A DNA stretch of 64,000 bases, taken from positions 1 to 64,000 of the forward strand of contig CP091723.1 in NCBI GenBank assembly GCA_022009775.1. Direction: 5' to 3'. This DNA comes from Christensenella sp. GTDB taxonomy: Bacteria > Bacillota > Clostridia > Christensenellales > CAG-917. Each line of letters starts with the position of its first letter. The first letter of the stretch is position 1. The translations under genes were made by a program, and so were the position numbers. The notes beneath the pieces are model-generated. The model was not told the DNA's origin, ran no database searches, and was given only the letters and a program-made list of their open reading frames with translations. Positions 9,417 through 19,382 of this stretch are shown one piece after another.

Positions 9417-10336
9417 ATCTCGGAAAAGTTGAAAAGAGTTTGCTCAAAGAAATTGCGGATATAGAAAAAATTCCGCAAGGCGCATACAACATTCGCGACA
9501 ACGGAAAACTTGCAGGCAGAAATACGACCGCAAATATCGACATTCAGACAAAAGCCGACAAACCCGGTATCGATATTTTCATAAAATCCGCCACGAAAGG
9601 CGAAAGAGTCGATATCCCCGTCATTTTGACGGAAACGGGACTTAACGATCTCGTTTACAACGATTTTTACGTTGAAGACGGCGCAGACGTGACGATAGTC
9701 GCAGGTTGCGGAATTCACAATGCCGGCGGACTTAAAAGCGAACACGACGGAATTCACGCATTCCATATCGGGAAAAACGCAAAGGTTTTGTATATCGAGA
9801 AGCACTACGGTGAAGGCGAAGGCACGGGAGAGAGAATACTCAACCCGACCACTATCGTCGAAATCGACGAAAACGGGTCTATGACTATGGAAACGGCACA
9901 GATAAAAGGCGTTGATTCCGCAGTGAGAAAAACGAGCGCAACGCTCAAAGACGGCGCAACTCTAGTTATTCACGAAAAAATCTTTACGCATGGAAAACAG
10001 TATGCCGAAACGCAATTCCACGTTGCGCTCAACGGCAAAAATTCGGGTGCGCACGTAGTGTCGAGAGCAATCGCAAAAGACGATTCGCATCAGAAATACG
10101 TCTCTTGTATAGACGGCAACAATCTTTGTTCGGGACACACCGAATGTGACGCAATCATTATGGACAAAGGCACTGTCACCGCAAAACCCGAACTCAACGC
10201 AAATTGCGTGGATGCTAGCCTTATCCACGAAGCGGCAATAGGCAAGATTGCCGGCGAACAACTCGTCAAACTTATGTCTCTCGGACTCACCGAAAAGGAA
10301 GCGGAAGAGAAGATAGTCAACGGATTTTTGAAATAA
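9413..10336 (+). CDS. sufB: SufB/SufD-family scaffold protein, short form
   Basis: Fe-S scaffold partner of SufC, 307 aa from ATG 9413, which overlaps the sufC stop. It is shorter than classical SufB (~470 aa), consistent with minimal-system SufB-like proteins. The beta-helix core is followed by the diagnostic C-terminal region: ECDAIIMDKG, AKPELNANCVDASLIHEAAIG, where Cys and His sit at positions used in SufB, then LMSLGLTEKEAEEKIVNGF. There is no frameshift. Whether to call it SufB or SufD cannot be settled by eye; as the only partner it should supply the scaffold. Confidence 0.88.
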   Translation: MNLGKVEKSLLKEIADIEKIPQGAYNIRDNGKLAGRNTTANIDIQTKADKPGIDIFIKSATKGERVDIPVILTETGLNDLVYNDFYVEDGADVTIVAGCGIHNAGGLKSEHDGIHAFHIGKNAKVLYIEKHYGEGEGTGERILNPTTIVEIDENGSMTMETAQIKGVDSAVRKTSATLKDGATLVIHEKIFTHGKQYAETQFHVALNGKNSGAHVVSRAIAKDDSHQKYVSCIDGNNLCSGHTECDAIIMDKGTVTAKPELNANCVDASLIHEAAIGKIAGEQLVKLMSLGLTEKEAEEKIVNGFLK

Positions 10337-10394
10337 ACGATTTTTATCAAAAGAGAATATACGAAGTATTGAAATACGTAATATAATGATAATC

Positions 10395-10422
10395 AAAAAC
10401 CCTACTGTTTAGTAGGGTTTTT
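10395..10422. terminator. Bidirectional terminator between sufB and tRNA-Ser
   Basis: Stem AAAAACCCTACT / AGTAGGGTTTTT with a GTTT loop. It has T-runs on both strands, so it can end sufCB on the plus strand and the tRNA transcript on the minus strand. Confidence 0.88.
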
Positions 10423-10428
10423 GTATGG

Positions 10429-10521
10429 TGGCGGAGAAGAAGAGATTCGAACTCTTGAACCGCTTTTGACGGTTACGCGATTTCCAGTCGCGCGCCCTCG
10501 ACCAAACTAGGCGACTTCTCC
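10429..10521 (-). tRNA. tRNA-Ser(GGA)
   Basis: 93 nt with an encoded CCA end. Acceptor arms GGAGAAG and CTTCTCC pair, with discriminator G. The anticodon stem CGCGA/TCGCG holds the loop CTGGAAA, so the anticodon is GGA, reading UCC and UCU. The long variable arm (ACCGTC...GCGGT) is the class II feature of tRNA-Ser. The T-arm contains GTTCGAATC. It lies downstream of the structured RNA and promoter at 10541-10649 and ends at the terminator 10395-10422. Confidence 0.97.
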
Positions 10522-10540
10522 ATGAATTATATTGTTTAAG

Positions 10541-10614
10541 AATGGGTGGCAGTTGGAAGTGATGGTAAACAAATCCATTCCCCCAACTGTTCGACGGTAT
10601 CCGTCAACCCAACG
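10541..10614 (-). ncRNA. Unidentified small structured RNA upstream of tRNA-Ser
   Basis: About 74 nt on the minus strand, starting at the predicted transcription start of a consensus promoter. A three-way fold is visible: an outer stem GGGT (from 10610) with ACCC (10544-10547); a hairpin GACGG-ATA-CCGTC (10593-10605); and a long hairpin CAGTTGG / CCAACTG (10583-10589 with 10550-10556) that holds an internal ATGG/CCAT pair. There is no reading frame. I checked it for SRP RNA, which often sits beside tRNA-Ser in Bacillota, but the GGAAGGAAGC-type loop is absent. It could be a processed leader of the tRNA or an independent RNA. Confidence 0.5.
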
Positions 10615-10620
10615 ACGATT

Positions 10621-10649
10621 ATTATATATGAACAATCGTCTTTTGACAA
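10621..10649 (-). promoter_or_regulatory. Consensus promoter for the small RNA and tRNA-Ser
   Basis: Read on the minus strand: TTGTCA (10649-10644), a 17-nt spacer, and TATAAT (10626-10621). An inverted repeat GACGATT / AATCGTC (10614-10620 and 10634-10640) flanks the -10 box and could be an operator or chance. Confidence 0.75.
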
Positions 10650-10708
10650 GTGCTTGACGCAACTTGCTCAAACTTTTTTTCAAAGTTGTTGATTAAAGCG
10701 CAAATAAA

Positions 10709-10728
10709 AAGGACGATTTCTCGTCCTT
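10709..10728 (-). terminator. Terminator of the zinc-ribbon membrane protein gene
   Basis: On the minus strand, AAGGACGA / TCGTCCTT around GAAA is followed by a short T-run, just after the stop at 10735. Confidence 0.75.
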
Positions 10729-10734
10729 GTTTAT

Positions 10735-11187
10735 TTATTGCTTTTCGCCGCAGTATTTGCAGTAGGCGGAGTCTTTTGCGATTTTTTGTCCGCAGTGGTG
10801 GCAGAACATCGTTTCGCCGTCTTGCTCGGGCGTGGGGGCTGTGGCGTCTTTGACGGTGCGGAAAACGTTTTGGATGTTTTCTTTGTTGGCATCGATCATA
10901 TATCCGCTCACTTTGGGCGCGATCTTTGACATGCCGGGCAGAACAAAGCCCAAGAAGGTCAAGAAGAAGGTTGCCACTGCGCTTATTGCGCCGATGACGG
11001 TAAAGGCCATTGCCGCACCGAACGGGAGAAGAGCGGCGGCTTCGTTGTCTCTGAACGGGCCCATGGTCACGAGCGAGTTGACGCCAAGAGCAAGAAATAC
11101 CACTGCGAAAACAAGGGTGAAGCACCACACGATGCGCAAGGTTTTGACGACTTTTTTGAGATCTTTGATGTTTGCGTTTGTATCCAT
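10735..11187 (-). CDS. Small membrane protein with C-terminal zinc ribbon
   Basis: Hypothetical protein of about 150 aa. The start ATG at 11187 has AAAGGAG upstream. An N-terminal cytoplasmic stretch precedes two hydrophobic segments (about residues 20-42 and 54-85). The C-terminus carries a double-cysteine zinc ribbon with FCHHCG and CKYCGEKQ. Such short proteins are common in clostridia and have no assigned reaction. The gene is monocistronic with a terminator behind it. Confidence 0.75.
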   Translation of the reverse strand: MDTNANIKDLKKVVKTLRIVWCFTLVFAVVFLALGVNSLVTMGPFRDNEAAALLPFGAAMAFTVIGAISAVATFFLTFLGFVLPGMSKIAPKVSGYMIDANKENIQNVFRTVKDATAPTPEQDGETMFCHHCGQKIAKDSAYCKYCGEKQ

Positions 11188-11323
11188 AATATACGCTCCT
11201 TTGTCAAACAAATTGTAGCATACAATGTGCGGCATATCAATATTTTTTGTAAAATCGTCAGCGATTTTTTTGCGTTTTCGACACGTTTTGAGTGTCTAAA
11301 CGGGTGTTTTTGTCAATTTGGTA

Positions 11324-11352
11324 TTGAAATGCGAGCAAAATCATGATAAAAT
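11324..11352 (+). promoter_or_regulatory. Promoter of the four-helix membrane protein gene
   Basis: TTGAAA at 11324-11329, a 17-nt spacer, and TAAAAT at 11347-11352; the gene's ribosome-binding site AAGGAG follows. Confidence 0.6.
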
Positions 11353-11409
11353 ATACCCAAATTCAAAAAAGGTGGACGAAAAATAGGGGTGACTACCGAA
11401 GGAGATTTT

Positions 11410-11922
11410 ATGATAAAAACCAAAAAAAATATGCTGTCATCGGGCATAGTCGACTTGGTGTTTTCAGTGTTGTACGGCATTTTGGCGATTGTTATGCTCG
11501 GTATGGGCATTGCGATGTGGAGTCAAATTGACGAGAGTTATGGCATCACCGCCGTGCTCGCAGTGTTGTTTTTCTCGATTGCAGGGTGCTCGCTGTTCGG
11601 CTTTGTGCTTTCGATTGTCAGCACCGTGCTGTGTCTTAAACGCGCAACGCAAAAACTGCCGCTCGAATACGCAAATTGCAGAGTGCAAATTCTCGTGGCG
11701 GCAGTGCTCAACTTTGTCGAGTGTGCGGTGTTTGTGATTGCAGCAATCGCATTTGCGTGTCAAGAGAAAGATCAAATCGTTATTGTGATTGCAACGATTG
11801 CGATATCCTTTGTGATCGGCGCAATTCGTGCAACGTGCGGCGGATTGAAACTCAAAGCCTTGTCCGATCTCAAAAAGCCCGCGGCATGCGCCGAGCCCGC
11901 TCAAACTGACACGGTTGAATGA
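11410..11922 (+). CDS. Hypothetical four-helix membrane protein
   Basis: 170 aa from ATG 11410, which has AAGGAG upstream; a GTG at 11389 is in frame but less likely. Four hydrophobic segments are visible, near residues 10-35, 45-75, 95-115 and 120-142, with a short polar tail. No enzyme motif is seen. It is divergent from the zinc-ribbon membrane protein gene and both look monocistronic. Function unknown. Confidence 0.7.
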   Translation: MIKTKKNMLSSGIVDLVFSVLYGILAIVMLGMGIAMWSQIDESYGITAVLAVLFFSIAGCSLFGFVLSIVSTVLCLKRATQKLPLEYANCRVQILVAAVLNFVECAVFVIAAIAFACQEKDQIVIVIATIAISFVIGAIRATCGGLKLKALSDLKKPAACAEPAQTDTVE

Positions 11923-12016
11923 AATGGCGATGTTTTGTGACTTAAAAACCTACAAAACAGTGCGTTAGATATTCAAAAAACGCACAATCTAATAAAAACT
12001 ATTGTTATACGATATG

Positions 12017-12046
12017 AAAAAACGGATGCGATTTGCATCCGTTTTT
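12017..12046. terminator. Bidirectional terminator
   Basis: AAAAACGGATGC / GCATCCGTTTTT with a short loop, between the convergent genes ending at 11922 and 12073. Confidence 0.88.
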
Positions 12047-12072
12047 ATGTGATTTTGATTGGTTTTTGTTTC

Positions 12073-13828
12073 TCACCAGAGATTGTCGTTTCTCACGATC
12101 GCGCAACCTTTGCTTGCTCTTGCGACTGCCGCAATACCGTTCTTTGCGCCTGTGATGTCAGCATATCCGTCGTTGGTGGTTGCGATAAGGCTGCCGTTTG
12201 TTGCGAACAAACGGAGACGATATTCGCCTTTCTTGTCTTGATAGATTTCCCATTTGGGGAACTTCAAGGTTTCGTAATTTTTCAAAGTTTGATTTTCAAC
12301 GGGTGCGATTTCAGCGTTCTTTATGATGCTTTGCACGCCGATTTTCGCTGCGCCGAGAGTGGTGTAGGCTTGTGCGCCGATTGCCACGACTCTGTAATTG
12401 GAAGAGTAGAGTTTGAACACGAAGTTGCCCTTATCCGTCTTCTTGATGACGTATTTGCCGTGGGTTTTGCCTTCGCCTTCGACGAGAACCTGTTCGTCGT
12501 TGTTATCGTCTTTTGCTGTTTTGGTTTCTTTGACTTCCTTTGCGGGAGTGGCTTCTTTTTCGGGAGCTTTCGTTTCTTTTGCTGTTTTTGCGTCTGCCCT
12601 TGCAGTCGTCTTGGTTGCTTTCACATCTTTTTCTGCCGTCGTTGCGGTCTTGTCTTTTGCTGCCACTTTCTTCTTTTCCTCCGTTGTAGAGTTTTGTGTA
12701 TTTTCAACTTGAGTTGACTTTTTAGCGGCGGATTTCTTTTTGGTCGTATCCGCAGCGACTTCTACCGTCCTGTCTTCATTGACGGCTTGTTTCGTCGTTC
12801 TCTTCTTGGCGGCAGGGGTGACTTCTTCTTTTTTAGGCTCTTCCGCTTTCGGTTCGTTTTTTCGGTCTTCTTTTTGGGAACGACGGATGCGACAGCCCAG
12901 AGATCTTCCGCTTTTTTCTTGTTTTTGTTTGGTGGAAACGACTTTTGCTTTCTTTGGTTGTTCTATGGCAAAATTCGTATTGTGCAATGCGCCGTCCACG
13001 GAGTATACGTCGTCGAGTTTAACCGCGCTCTTCTTTTCTTCGTGTTTATCTTCGTTATCTTCGTTCTCTTCTTGCTTTTCTGCGATTCTCTTTTGAGCGG
13101 TCTTTCTTACTTTCTTCGGTTTTTCGACCTTGATTTCTTCCGTTTTTTCTTCGACGGGCGTTTCTGCGTTTTCTTCCGTCGTTGCGTCTTTTATTTCTTC
13201 AACTTCGGAATTATCTTCTTGAACGGTTTCTTCTTGCGCCTGATCTTCTAAGTTTTCCGTTTCTTGCGTTTCTTCGGCTTTGACTTCGCTCGCTTGTTCC
13301 GGATTTATTTCTTCTTCGTCCGTCATATCTACGGAGATGACGGGGACGGGTTCATACTCGGCGGAGCTTTCGGATGAAACGTCTTCGGTTTGATCGCTTA
13401 CGACTTCTTCGACGTTTTCTTCCGGTGCCGTTTCGTTTTCTTTTTTCGTCTTCGAGTGAAGTGTTTTCGATTGCGCTTTCCTGATCTATGCCTTCTTCCG
13501 ACACGTTTTCAACCGTCGTGTCGTCTGGCGTGGCAGTTTCTTCGCTTTCTTCCGCGGTGATTTCGTCCGCAACGGTTTCTTGCGGGGCGGAAACGCTTTC
13601 GCCGTTTAATTCTTCGTTTTCGACGGTGTCGTTGACGTTTTCCGAATCTTTGGAAACTATTTCGTTGTTTTCGATCTTTTCTTCGTCGGTGGGGACTGCG
13701 TCTTCAATCGGTTTCGCTTCTTCGACGGTGCCGTCTTCGGCAACATGAATTAGAGTGCCGACAGGTGCGTCGACGTCGTCTTCGAGAATCTCGCTTTCAA
13801 GAAATTCGATCTCATCGTACTTAGCCAT
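12073..13828 (-). CDS. Acidic protein with two C-terminal YegP-like (DUF1508) domains (frameshifts)
   Basis: About 584 aa after correction, starting MAKYDEIEFLE at 13828 with AGGAG upstream. The first ~430 residues are low complexity, first Glu/Asp/Val/Thr-rich, then alternating Lys/Ala/Glu/Thr, and probably disordered. The last ~130 hold two tandem YegP-like repeats, GKYVIKKTDKGNFVFKLYSS and PKWEIYQDKKGEYRLRLFAT, each followed by a G-A-K segment. One clear break is the T-run 13441-13446 (six for five). A compensating pair near 12870-12920 is likely too, because the other frame there reads the more natural KAEDLWAVASVVPKKK. The role of YegP domains is not established, and the gene stands alone. 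Confidence 0.7.
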
Positions 13829-14059
13829 AAAAAAACTCCTCCGCGTGGAAAGAGAGAAATTTTTGCATGAAAAAACTTCTCTATAATCCAAGTTGTTATT
13901 ATATTAACATATTTATTTTTTCAAATCAATAAACTTGACGATTTTTTTCGGTATATTTTGCGTATTTTGCACGAACAAATTGATAAATTGCACAATATGT
14001 GGTATGATTTTTAACGATAAGCGACTTTTTCGTCTCATAAGAAGTCGTATAATAAGATT

Positions 14060-16305
14060 ATGAACACGACATTCAAACTCAACAAACAACAACAACTCGC
14101 TGTCGAAGCGGTGGACGGACCGATACTCGTCATCGCAGGCGCAGGCAGCGGAAAAACGCGCGTACTCACTGCGCGCATTTGTCATTTGATAGAAATCGGG
14201 GTAAGCCCGTACAACATTCTTGCAATCACGTTCACGAACAAAGCGGCGAACGAGATGAAAGAACGAATAGAAAAACAACTCGGATATTCGGACGTGTGGA
14301 CAAGCACGTTTCACTCTATGTGCGCTCGCATACTTCGTACGGACATCGACAAAATCGGATATTCCAAAGATTTTACCATATACACCGACCTTGAAAGCGA
14401 AAGAGTGGTCAAGAGAATTTTGCAGGACTATCCGCAAGCAGACCCGAAAAAACAAAGGCGATTATTTGTGGCATATCTCGCGCGCAAAAACGCTTGCGAT
14501 GTCTCCTGAAGACTATTACGACGCGATAAAGGACGACGACAACGACGCCTACAATATCACCGAAGTTTACAAACGCTACGAAGCGGAATTGAAAAAAATG
14601 CAATTGTCTCGACTTTGACGATTTGCTTCTCAAAACCGTGCTTTTGTTCCGTGAGTGTCCCGAAGTGCTTGAAAAATATCAGAATCGTTTCAAATATATA
14701 AACGTAGACGAGTTTCAGGACACCAACAAATTGCAGTACGACATCGTGAAAATGCTGTCTAAAAAATACGGCAATTTGTTCGTCGTCGGGGACGAAGATC
14801 AGTCCATTTATAGTTGGCGCGGCGCGGAGATACGCAATATTCTCGATTTCCCCAAAGATTTCCCTGGGACAAAAGTTTTCAAACTCGAACAGAACTATCG
14901 AAGCACGACGTCAATTCTCAAAGCGGCGAACAACGTCATAAAAAACAACGCAAACCGCAACGAGAAGACGCTTTGGAGCGAAATCGAAGCCGACGACAGC
15001 ATCGAGTATTACGAAGCGTATTCGGACAGAGACGAAGCAAGTCACGTAGCACGCGCTATAAGCACGTTGCATCGTCAGGGCGAACCGTACAAGGAAATGG
15101 CGGTTTTGGTGCGTGCAAACTCGGTTACGCGCGGTTTTGAAGAAGAATTCAATCTGCACGGCATACCGTACAAAGTTTTCGGCGGCTTCCGTTTTACGAA
15201 AGAAAAGAAATTAAAGACACGCTCGCATACGTGCGCATCGCAATAAATCCGAGCGATAACGATAGCGTTCTGAGAGTCGTCAACTATCCAAAGCGCGGCA
15301 TAGGCAACACTGCCGTTTTGGAATTGCAAAACGTGGCAAAAGACACGAATATGACGCTTTTTCAGGTGCTTCTCAATCCGGGATTGCTTTCGGGAACAAC
15401 CGCAAAGAAACTTGCTCCGTTCACGGAAATCGCAATGGACCTTGTCAAAATGCAAAAGAAAATGAAGGCGGTTGAATTTGTACAATACGCGATACGCCGA
15501 AGCGGACTTGAAACCGCACTGGCTGCAAGCGGAGATCCCGAAGACGCAAACCGTCTCGAAAATATCGAAGAACTTGTCGGAGCGGTGCAGCAATACGAGC
15601 AGGACAACGAAAATCCCTTCTATTTCCGACTTTATGCAATCGGTCGCGCTCGTGAGCGATACGGACGAGATGAACAGCGACGATTACGTGACTATCGCAA
15701 CCGTACACGCAGTGAAAGGGCTCGAATTCGACGACGTGTTCGTCGTTGCGCTCGAAGAAGGTATATTCCCGACGCAACGTTCGATAACGGCAGGCGACAT
15801 CGAAGAAGAAAGACGACTTATGTACGTTGCCATTACCAGAGCGAGAAAGAGACTTTTTATTCTCAATGCGCGTCAACGTTACCGTTTCGGTAAGACTGAA
15901 AATATGCCGCAGAGCAGATTCGTAGGTGAGATGAGCGGATTTAGACAATCCATGCGTTTTTCAAACTCTAACTACACGCAATCGTCTTTCAAACCCGAAA
16001 ATCGCATAAAACTCGGCGTTAACAATCCGCAAACGGCGGCGTTCAAGACGAAATTGTCAAACGGCTTTGACAAGTCGAGCATGACGAACGCGTCAAAAAC
16101 CGCAAAGTCTTCAAACGTAGACTACGACAAATTCACCAAAAACACTATAGTCGAACACTCAAAATTCGGACGTGGCATAATCATTCAGACGGACGGTGAC
16201 GGTGAAGACAAAATCGCGGCAATCGCGTTCAAAGGTCTTGGCGTAAAGAGATTTACGCTTGCAATAGCCGCTCCAAACCTGAAAATCGTCGGAAAAGAAG
16301 ACTAA
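14060..16305 (+). CDS. pcrA: ATP-dependent DNA helicase PcrA/UvrD (four frameshifts)
   Basis: Superfamily 1A 3'-5' helicase for repair and plasmid replication, about 747 aa after correction. Motifs: Walker A AGAGSGKTR (near residue 29), TFTNKAANEMKER, FHSMCARILR, DEFQDTN, GDEDQSIYSWRGA, QNYRS, TVHAVKGLEFDDVF, VAITRARK. The frame breaks at 14447-14452 (A6 for A5), 14592-14598 (A7 for A6), 15199-15201 (A3 for A4) and 15615-15619 (one extra base in CCCTT). No good Shine-Dalgarno sequence precedes ATG 14060. A TATAAT at 14048-14053 lies only six bases before it, but without a matching -35. ligA follows 77 nt downstream. Confidence 0.95.
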
Positions 16306-16382
16306 CATCGCTCAAAAACGAGCAAAATCTATATTATAGCAAACGCTATAAAAACCTATCGCAAATAACAGCAGGTGAAATT

Positions 16383-18330
16383 ATGGACAAACTTGCCAGA
16401 ATGAAAGAACTCGTAAACACTCTCAACGAGTGGGCGAGACTGTATTACGAAGAAGACGCTCCTGTCGTATCCGATGCGGAGTATGACCGCCTTTACGACG
16501 AATTGCGAACGCTTGAAGCAGAAGAAGGTTATTCTCTCAAAAATAGCCCCACGCATAGAGTCGGCGGTGCACCGAAAGGCAAATTCGAGCAATCGAAGCA
16601 TCTTTTGCGCCTGTACAGTCTCGACAAATGCCAGTCAAAAGAAGAGTTTTCGGATTGGTGCAATCGTCTTGTCAAGACGGTCGGGTATTTTCCCGCACTC
16701 ACTTGCGAGTATAAATTCGACGGTCTTACACTCAACATTTTGTACAACAACGGCGAACTTATTCAAGCCGCAACGCGCGGAAACGGCACGATAGGCGAAA
16801 TAGTCACCGACCAGGTCAGCACCATTCGTTATTTGCCCAAACACATCGATTATAAGGGCAAAATCGAGATACAAGGGGAAGGCATATTGCGTTTGAGTGC
16901 GCTCGAAAGATACAATAGGACTAGCGACGATCCGCTCAAAAACGCCAGAAACGGCGCGGCCGGCGCAATTCGCAATCTCAATCCCGACGTCACGGCAAAA
17001 CGCGATTTGTCTTTCTTTGCCTACAATATCGGGTATAGCGACAAGCATTTTTCTTCGCAGGAAGAAATGCGTGCGTTCGTCAAAGAACAAGGATTCGAGA
17101 CGGAAGGCGATTTCAAAATCGTCAGAAGCGAAAAAGAAGCGATGCAATACGCCGATATGGTGGGAGAGAAGAGAGAAACTCTCGATTATCTCATCGACGG
17201 AGTAGTATTCAAGGTTGACGACGTTGCGCTTCGCGACGAGATAGGTTTCACCGAAAAATTTCCGAAATGGGCGGTTGCGTACAAGTTTAAGGCCGACGAG
17301 ATGACCACGACGCTCGAAGACGTCGTGTGGCAAGTGTCCAGAAGCGCAAAACTCAATCCGATTGCGGTGTTAGAACCTGTTGACATAGGCGGAGTCACCG
17401 TATCGCGCGCAACGCTGAACAACTACAGCGATATTCTCAAAAAGAAAGTTAAAATCGGAGACAAGGTTTTCGTGCGCAGAAGCAACGACGTTATTCCCGA
17501 AATCATGGGCGTTGCAATAGAATCTCCCGACGCAAAACCCGTCGAAAAACCGACTGTATGTCCCGTTTGTCACGCTCCCGTCAAAGAAGTCGGCGCGTTT
17601 TTGTATTGCACGGGGGACAACTGTGCGCCGCAAATCGTATCTAAACTTGACCATTTTGCGTCAAAGGACGCTATGGATATAGACGGTTTCAGTGAAAAAA
17701 CCGCCGAACAACTTTACAACGAAACTCATCTCGAAGACGCTGTCGATTTGCTCAATCTGACCGCAACTGATTTGTTCGGTCTTGACGGATTCGGCGACAA
17801 AAGATTGCGAATTTGCTTTCTTCAATCGAAAAAGCAAAGAATACGACGCTTGACAGATTTATTTTCGCACTAGGCATCGACGGTATCGGCAAAAGACCGC
17901 AAAAGATTTGGTTAAGCGGTTTAGAACGCTTGAAAATCTCGAAAACGCGTCTTTTGAAGAACTTTCGAGTGTGGACGGCATCGGAGACATACTTGCAAAC
18001 AACGTTTTTCAATACTTCCGTGATTCTAACAATGTCGATTTTGTAAACAAACTGCTTGCAAGCGGTGTGAAAATCGAAGAGAAAGAAGAAAAACAAGGCG
18101 TTTTCTCTGGAATGAAAGTCGTGCTTACAGGCTCGCTTCCTACCTACAAGCGCGGTGAAGCGACCAAACTTATCGAAGACAACGGCGGTGAAGTCGCGGC
18201 GAGTGTTTCTAAAACCGTCAATATGGTTCTTGCGGGCGAAGACGCAGGCTCAAAACTCGAAAAGGCGCAGAAACTCGGCATCAAAATCATTGACGAAAAC
18301 GAGTTTAAGGCGATGCTCGGATTGCAATAA
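16383..18330 (+). CDS. ligA: NAD-dependent DNA ligase (two frameshifts)
   Basis: Seals nicks in replication and repair; about 649 aa after correction. The adenylation domain carries the AMP-accepting lysine in EYKFDGLTLN (near residue 107). An OB fold follows, then a four-cysteine zinc finger (CPVC and CTGDNC), helix-hairpin-helix repeats (DGFGDKK, DGIGKK, DGIGD), and a C-terminal BRCT domain beginning FSGMKVVLTGS. Breaks are A4 for A5 at 17799-17802 and again at 17891-17894; correction restores GDKKIANLLSSIEKAK and GKKTAKDLVKRF. Start ATG 16383 follows AGGTG. The usual pcrA-ligA pairing supports the call. Confidence 0.96.
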
Positions 18331-18355
18331 GCCGAAAATAAACGAAAAAAATGCG

Positions 18356-18388
18356 AAAAGGTCGTGCAGAAATGCTCGACTTTTTTTA
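18356..18388 (+). terminator. Terminator after ligA
   Basis: GTCG-T-GCA / TGC-T-CGAC stem around GAAA with seven T's following. Confidence 0.75.
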
Positions 18389-18396
18389 CTTTTCGC

Positions 18397-18425
18397 TTGT
18401 TTATGAGTATTGTTTATGATATAAT
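18397..18425 (+). promoter_or_regulatory. Extended -10 promoter of the yicC-gmk-rpoZ-coaBC operon
   Basis: TTGTTT (18397-18402), a 17-nt spacer, then TATAAT (18420-18425) with TG one base upstream, directly after the ligA terminator. Confidence 0.7.
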
Positions 18426-18455
18426 ACTAAAAAATTTATATAGGCGGATATGCGA

Positions 18456-19331
18456 ATGTACAGCATGACAGGCTACGGAAAAGGCGCAAGCAAGCGCGAC
18501 GGAAAGACGATAACCGTTGAAATCAAGACGGTGAATCACAGATTTTTGGATTGCAATTTTAAATTGCCGAGAACCTTTCTTTTCGTCGAAGACAGAGTGC
18601 GAAAAGCAATCTCTTCCGCCATTTCTCGCGGTCACGTCGATTTGTTTTTGACTTACGAGCAAACCGCAGTCGACGAAGGCGCGTATACGGTCGATTGTGA
18701 ACTTGCCGCAAATTATCTTGCCGCCGCAAACAGACTTGCGCTCGCCACGGGGCTTGAAAACGATTTGACGCTTTCTTCCATTCTCAAAGTACCGGACGTC
18801 GTGACGAAAGAACAGGCAGTCGAAGACGAAGATTTGCTTGCAGAAATGACAGTCGAAGCGTTGAACGCCGCACTCGAAAATCTCAAAATCATGCGAGAAA
18901 AAGAAGGTTTGGCTCTCAAAGCGGACATTTCAAAGAAACTCGACAATATTGCGTCCTGCCTTGAAATCATCAAAGAATTTGCGCCGCAAGTGGTCGAAGA
19001 TTACAGAAACGGACTCAACGCACGCATTGCGGAAGTCGTTTCTCCCACACAGGTTGATATGCAAAGACTCGCCACCGAAGTCGCTCTTTATGCCGATCAT
19101 TGCGCTATTGACGAAGAAATCACCCGTCTTACGACGCACATTGCCAATATGCGCACGCTTCTCGAAGCGGACGAACCCGTCGGAAGAAAAATGGACTTTC
19201 TCGTGCAGGAATTCAACAGAGAGACGAACACGATCGGCTCGAAAGCCAATGATATGCGCATAACCGGTCAAGTGCTTGCCATCAAGAACGAAATCGAAAA
19301 GATGCGCGAACAAGCGGCAAATATCGAATAA
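18456..19331 (+). CDS. yicC: YicC/YloC family endoribonuclease
   Basis: 291 aa, unbroken. The start MYSMTGYGKG matches the family's near-invariant opening, so ATG 18456 is chosen over the in-frame ATG 18450, which is too close to the AGGCGG site. The N-terminal domain includes VEIKTVNHRFLD and the C-terminal domain includes GRKMDFLVQEFNRETNTIGSK, both hallmarks. YicC proteins act in RNA turnover as endoribonucleases. It heads the block gmk-rpoZ-coaBC-priA as in B. subtilis, but remA, which usually follows yloC, is missing. Confidence 0.95.
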   Translation: MYSMTGYGKGASKRDGKTITVEIKTVNHRFLDCNFKLPRTFLFVEDRVRKAISSAISRGHVDLFLTYEQTAVDEGAYTVDCELAANYLAAANRLALATGLENDLTLSSILKVPDVVTKEQAVEDEDLLAEMTVEALNAALENLKIMREKEGLALKADISKKLDNIASCLEIIKEFAPQVVEDYRNGLNARIAEVVSPTQVDMQRLATEVALYADHCAIDEEITRLTTHIANMRTLLEADEPVGRKMDFLVQEFNRETNTIGSKANDMRITGQVLAIKNEIEKMREQAANIE

Positions 19332-19382
19332 AACGGAAGTTATTCATATATCCCGCTTGGTCGGGAAAGGGAGTTTACACTT

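Noticed and set aside
10541..10614. Signal recognition particle RNA next to tRNA-Ser
   Set aside because: The conserved GGAAGGAAGC-type apical loop and its flanks are absent on both strands, although part of the sequence (TGTTTACCA) looks like E. coli 4.5S RNA.
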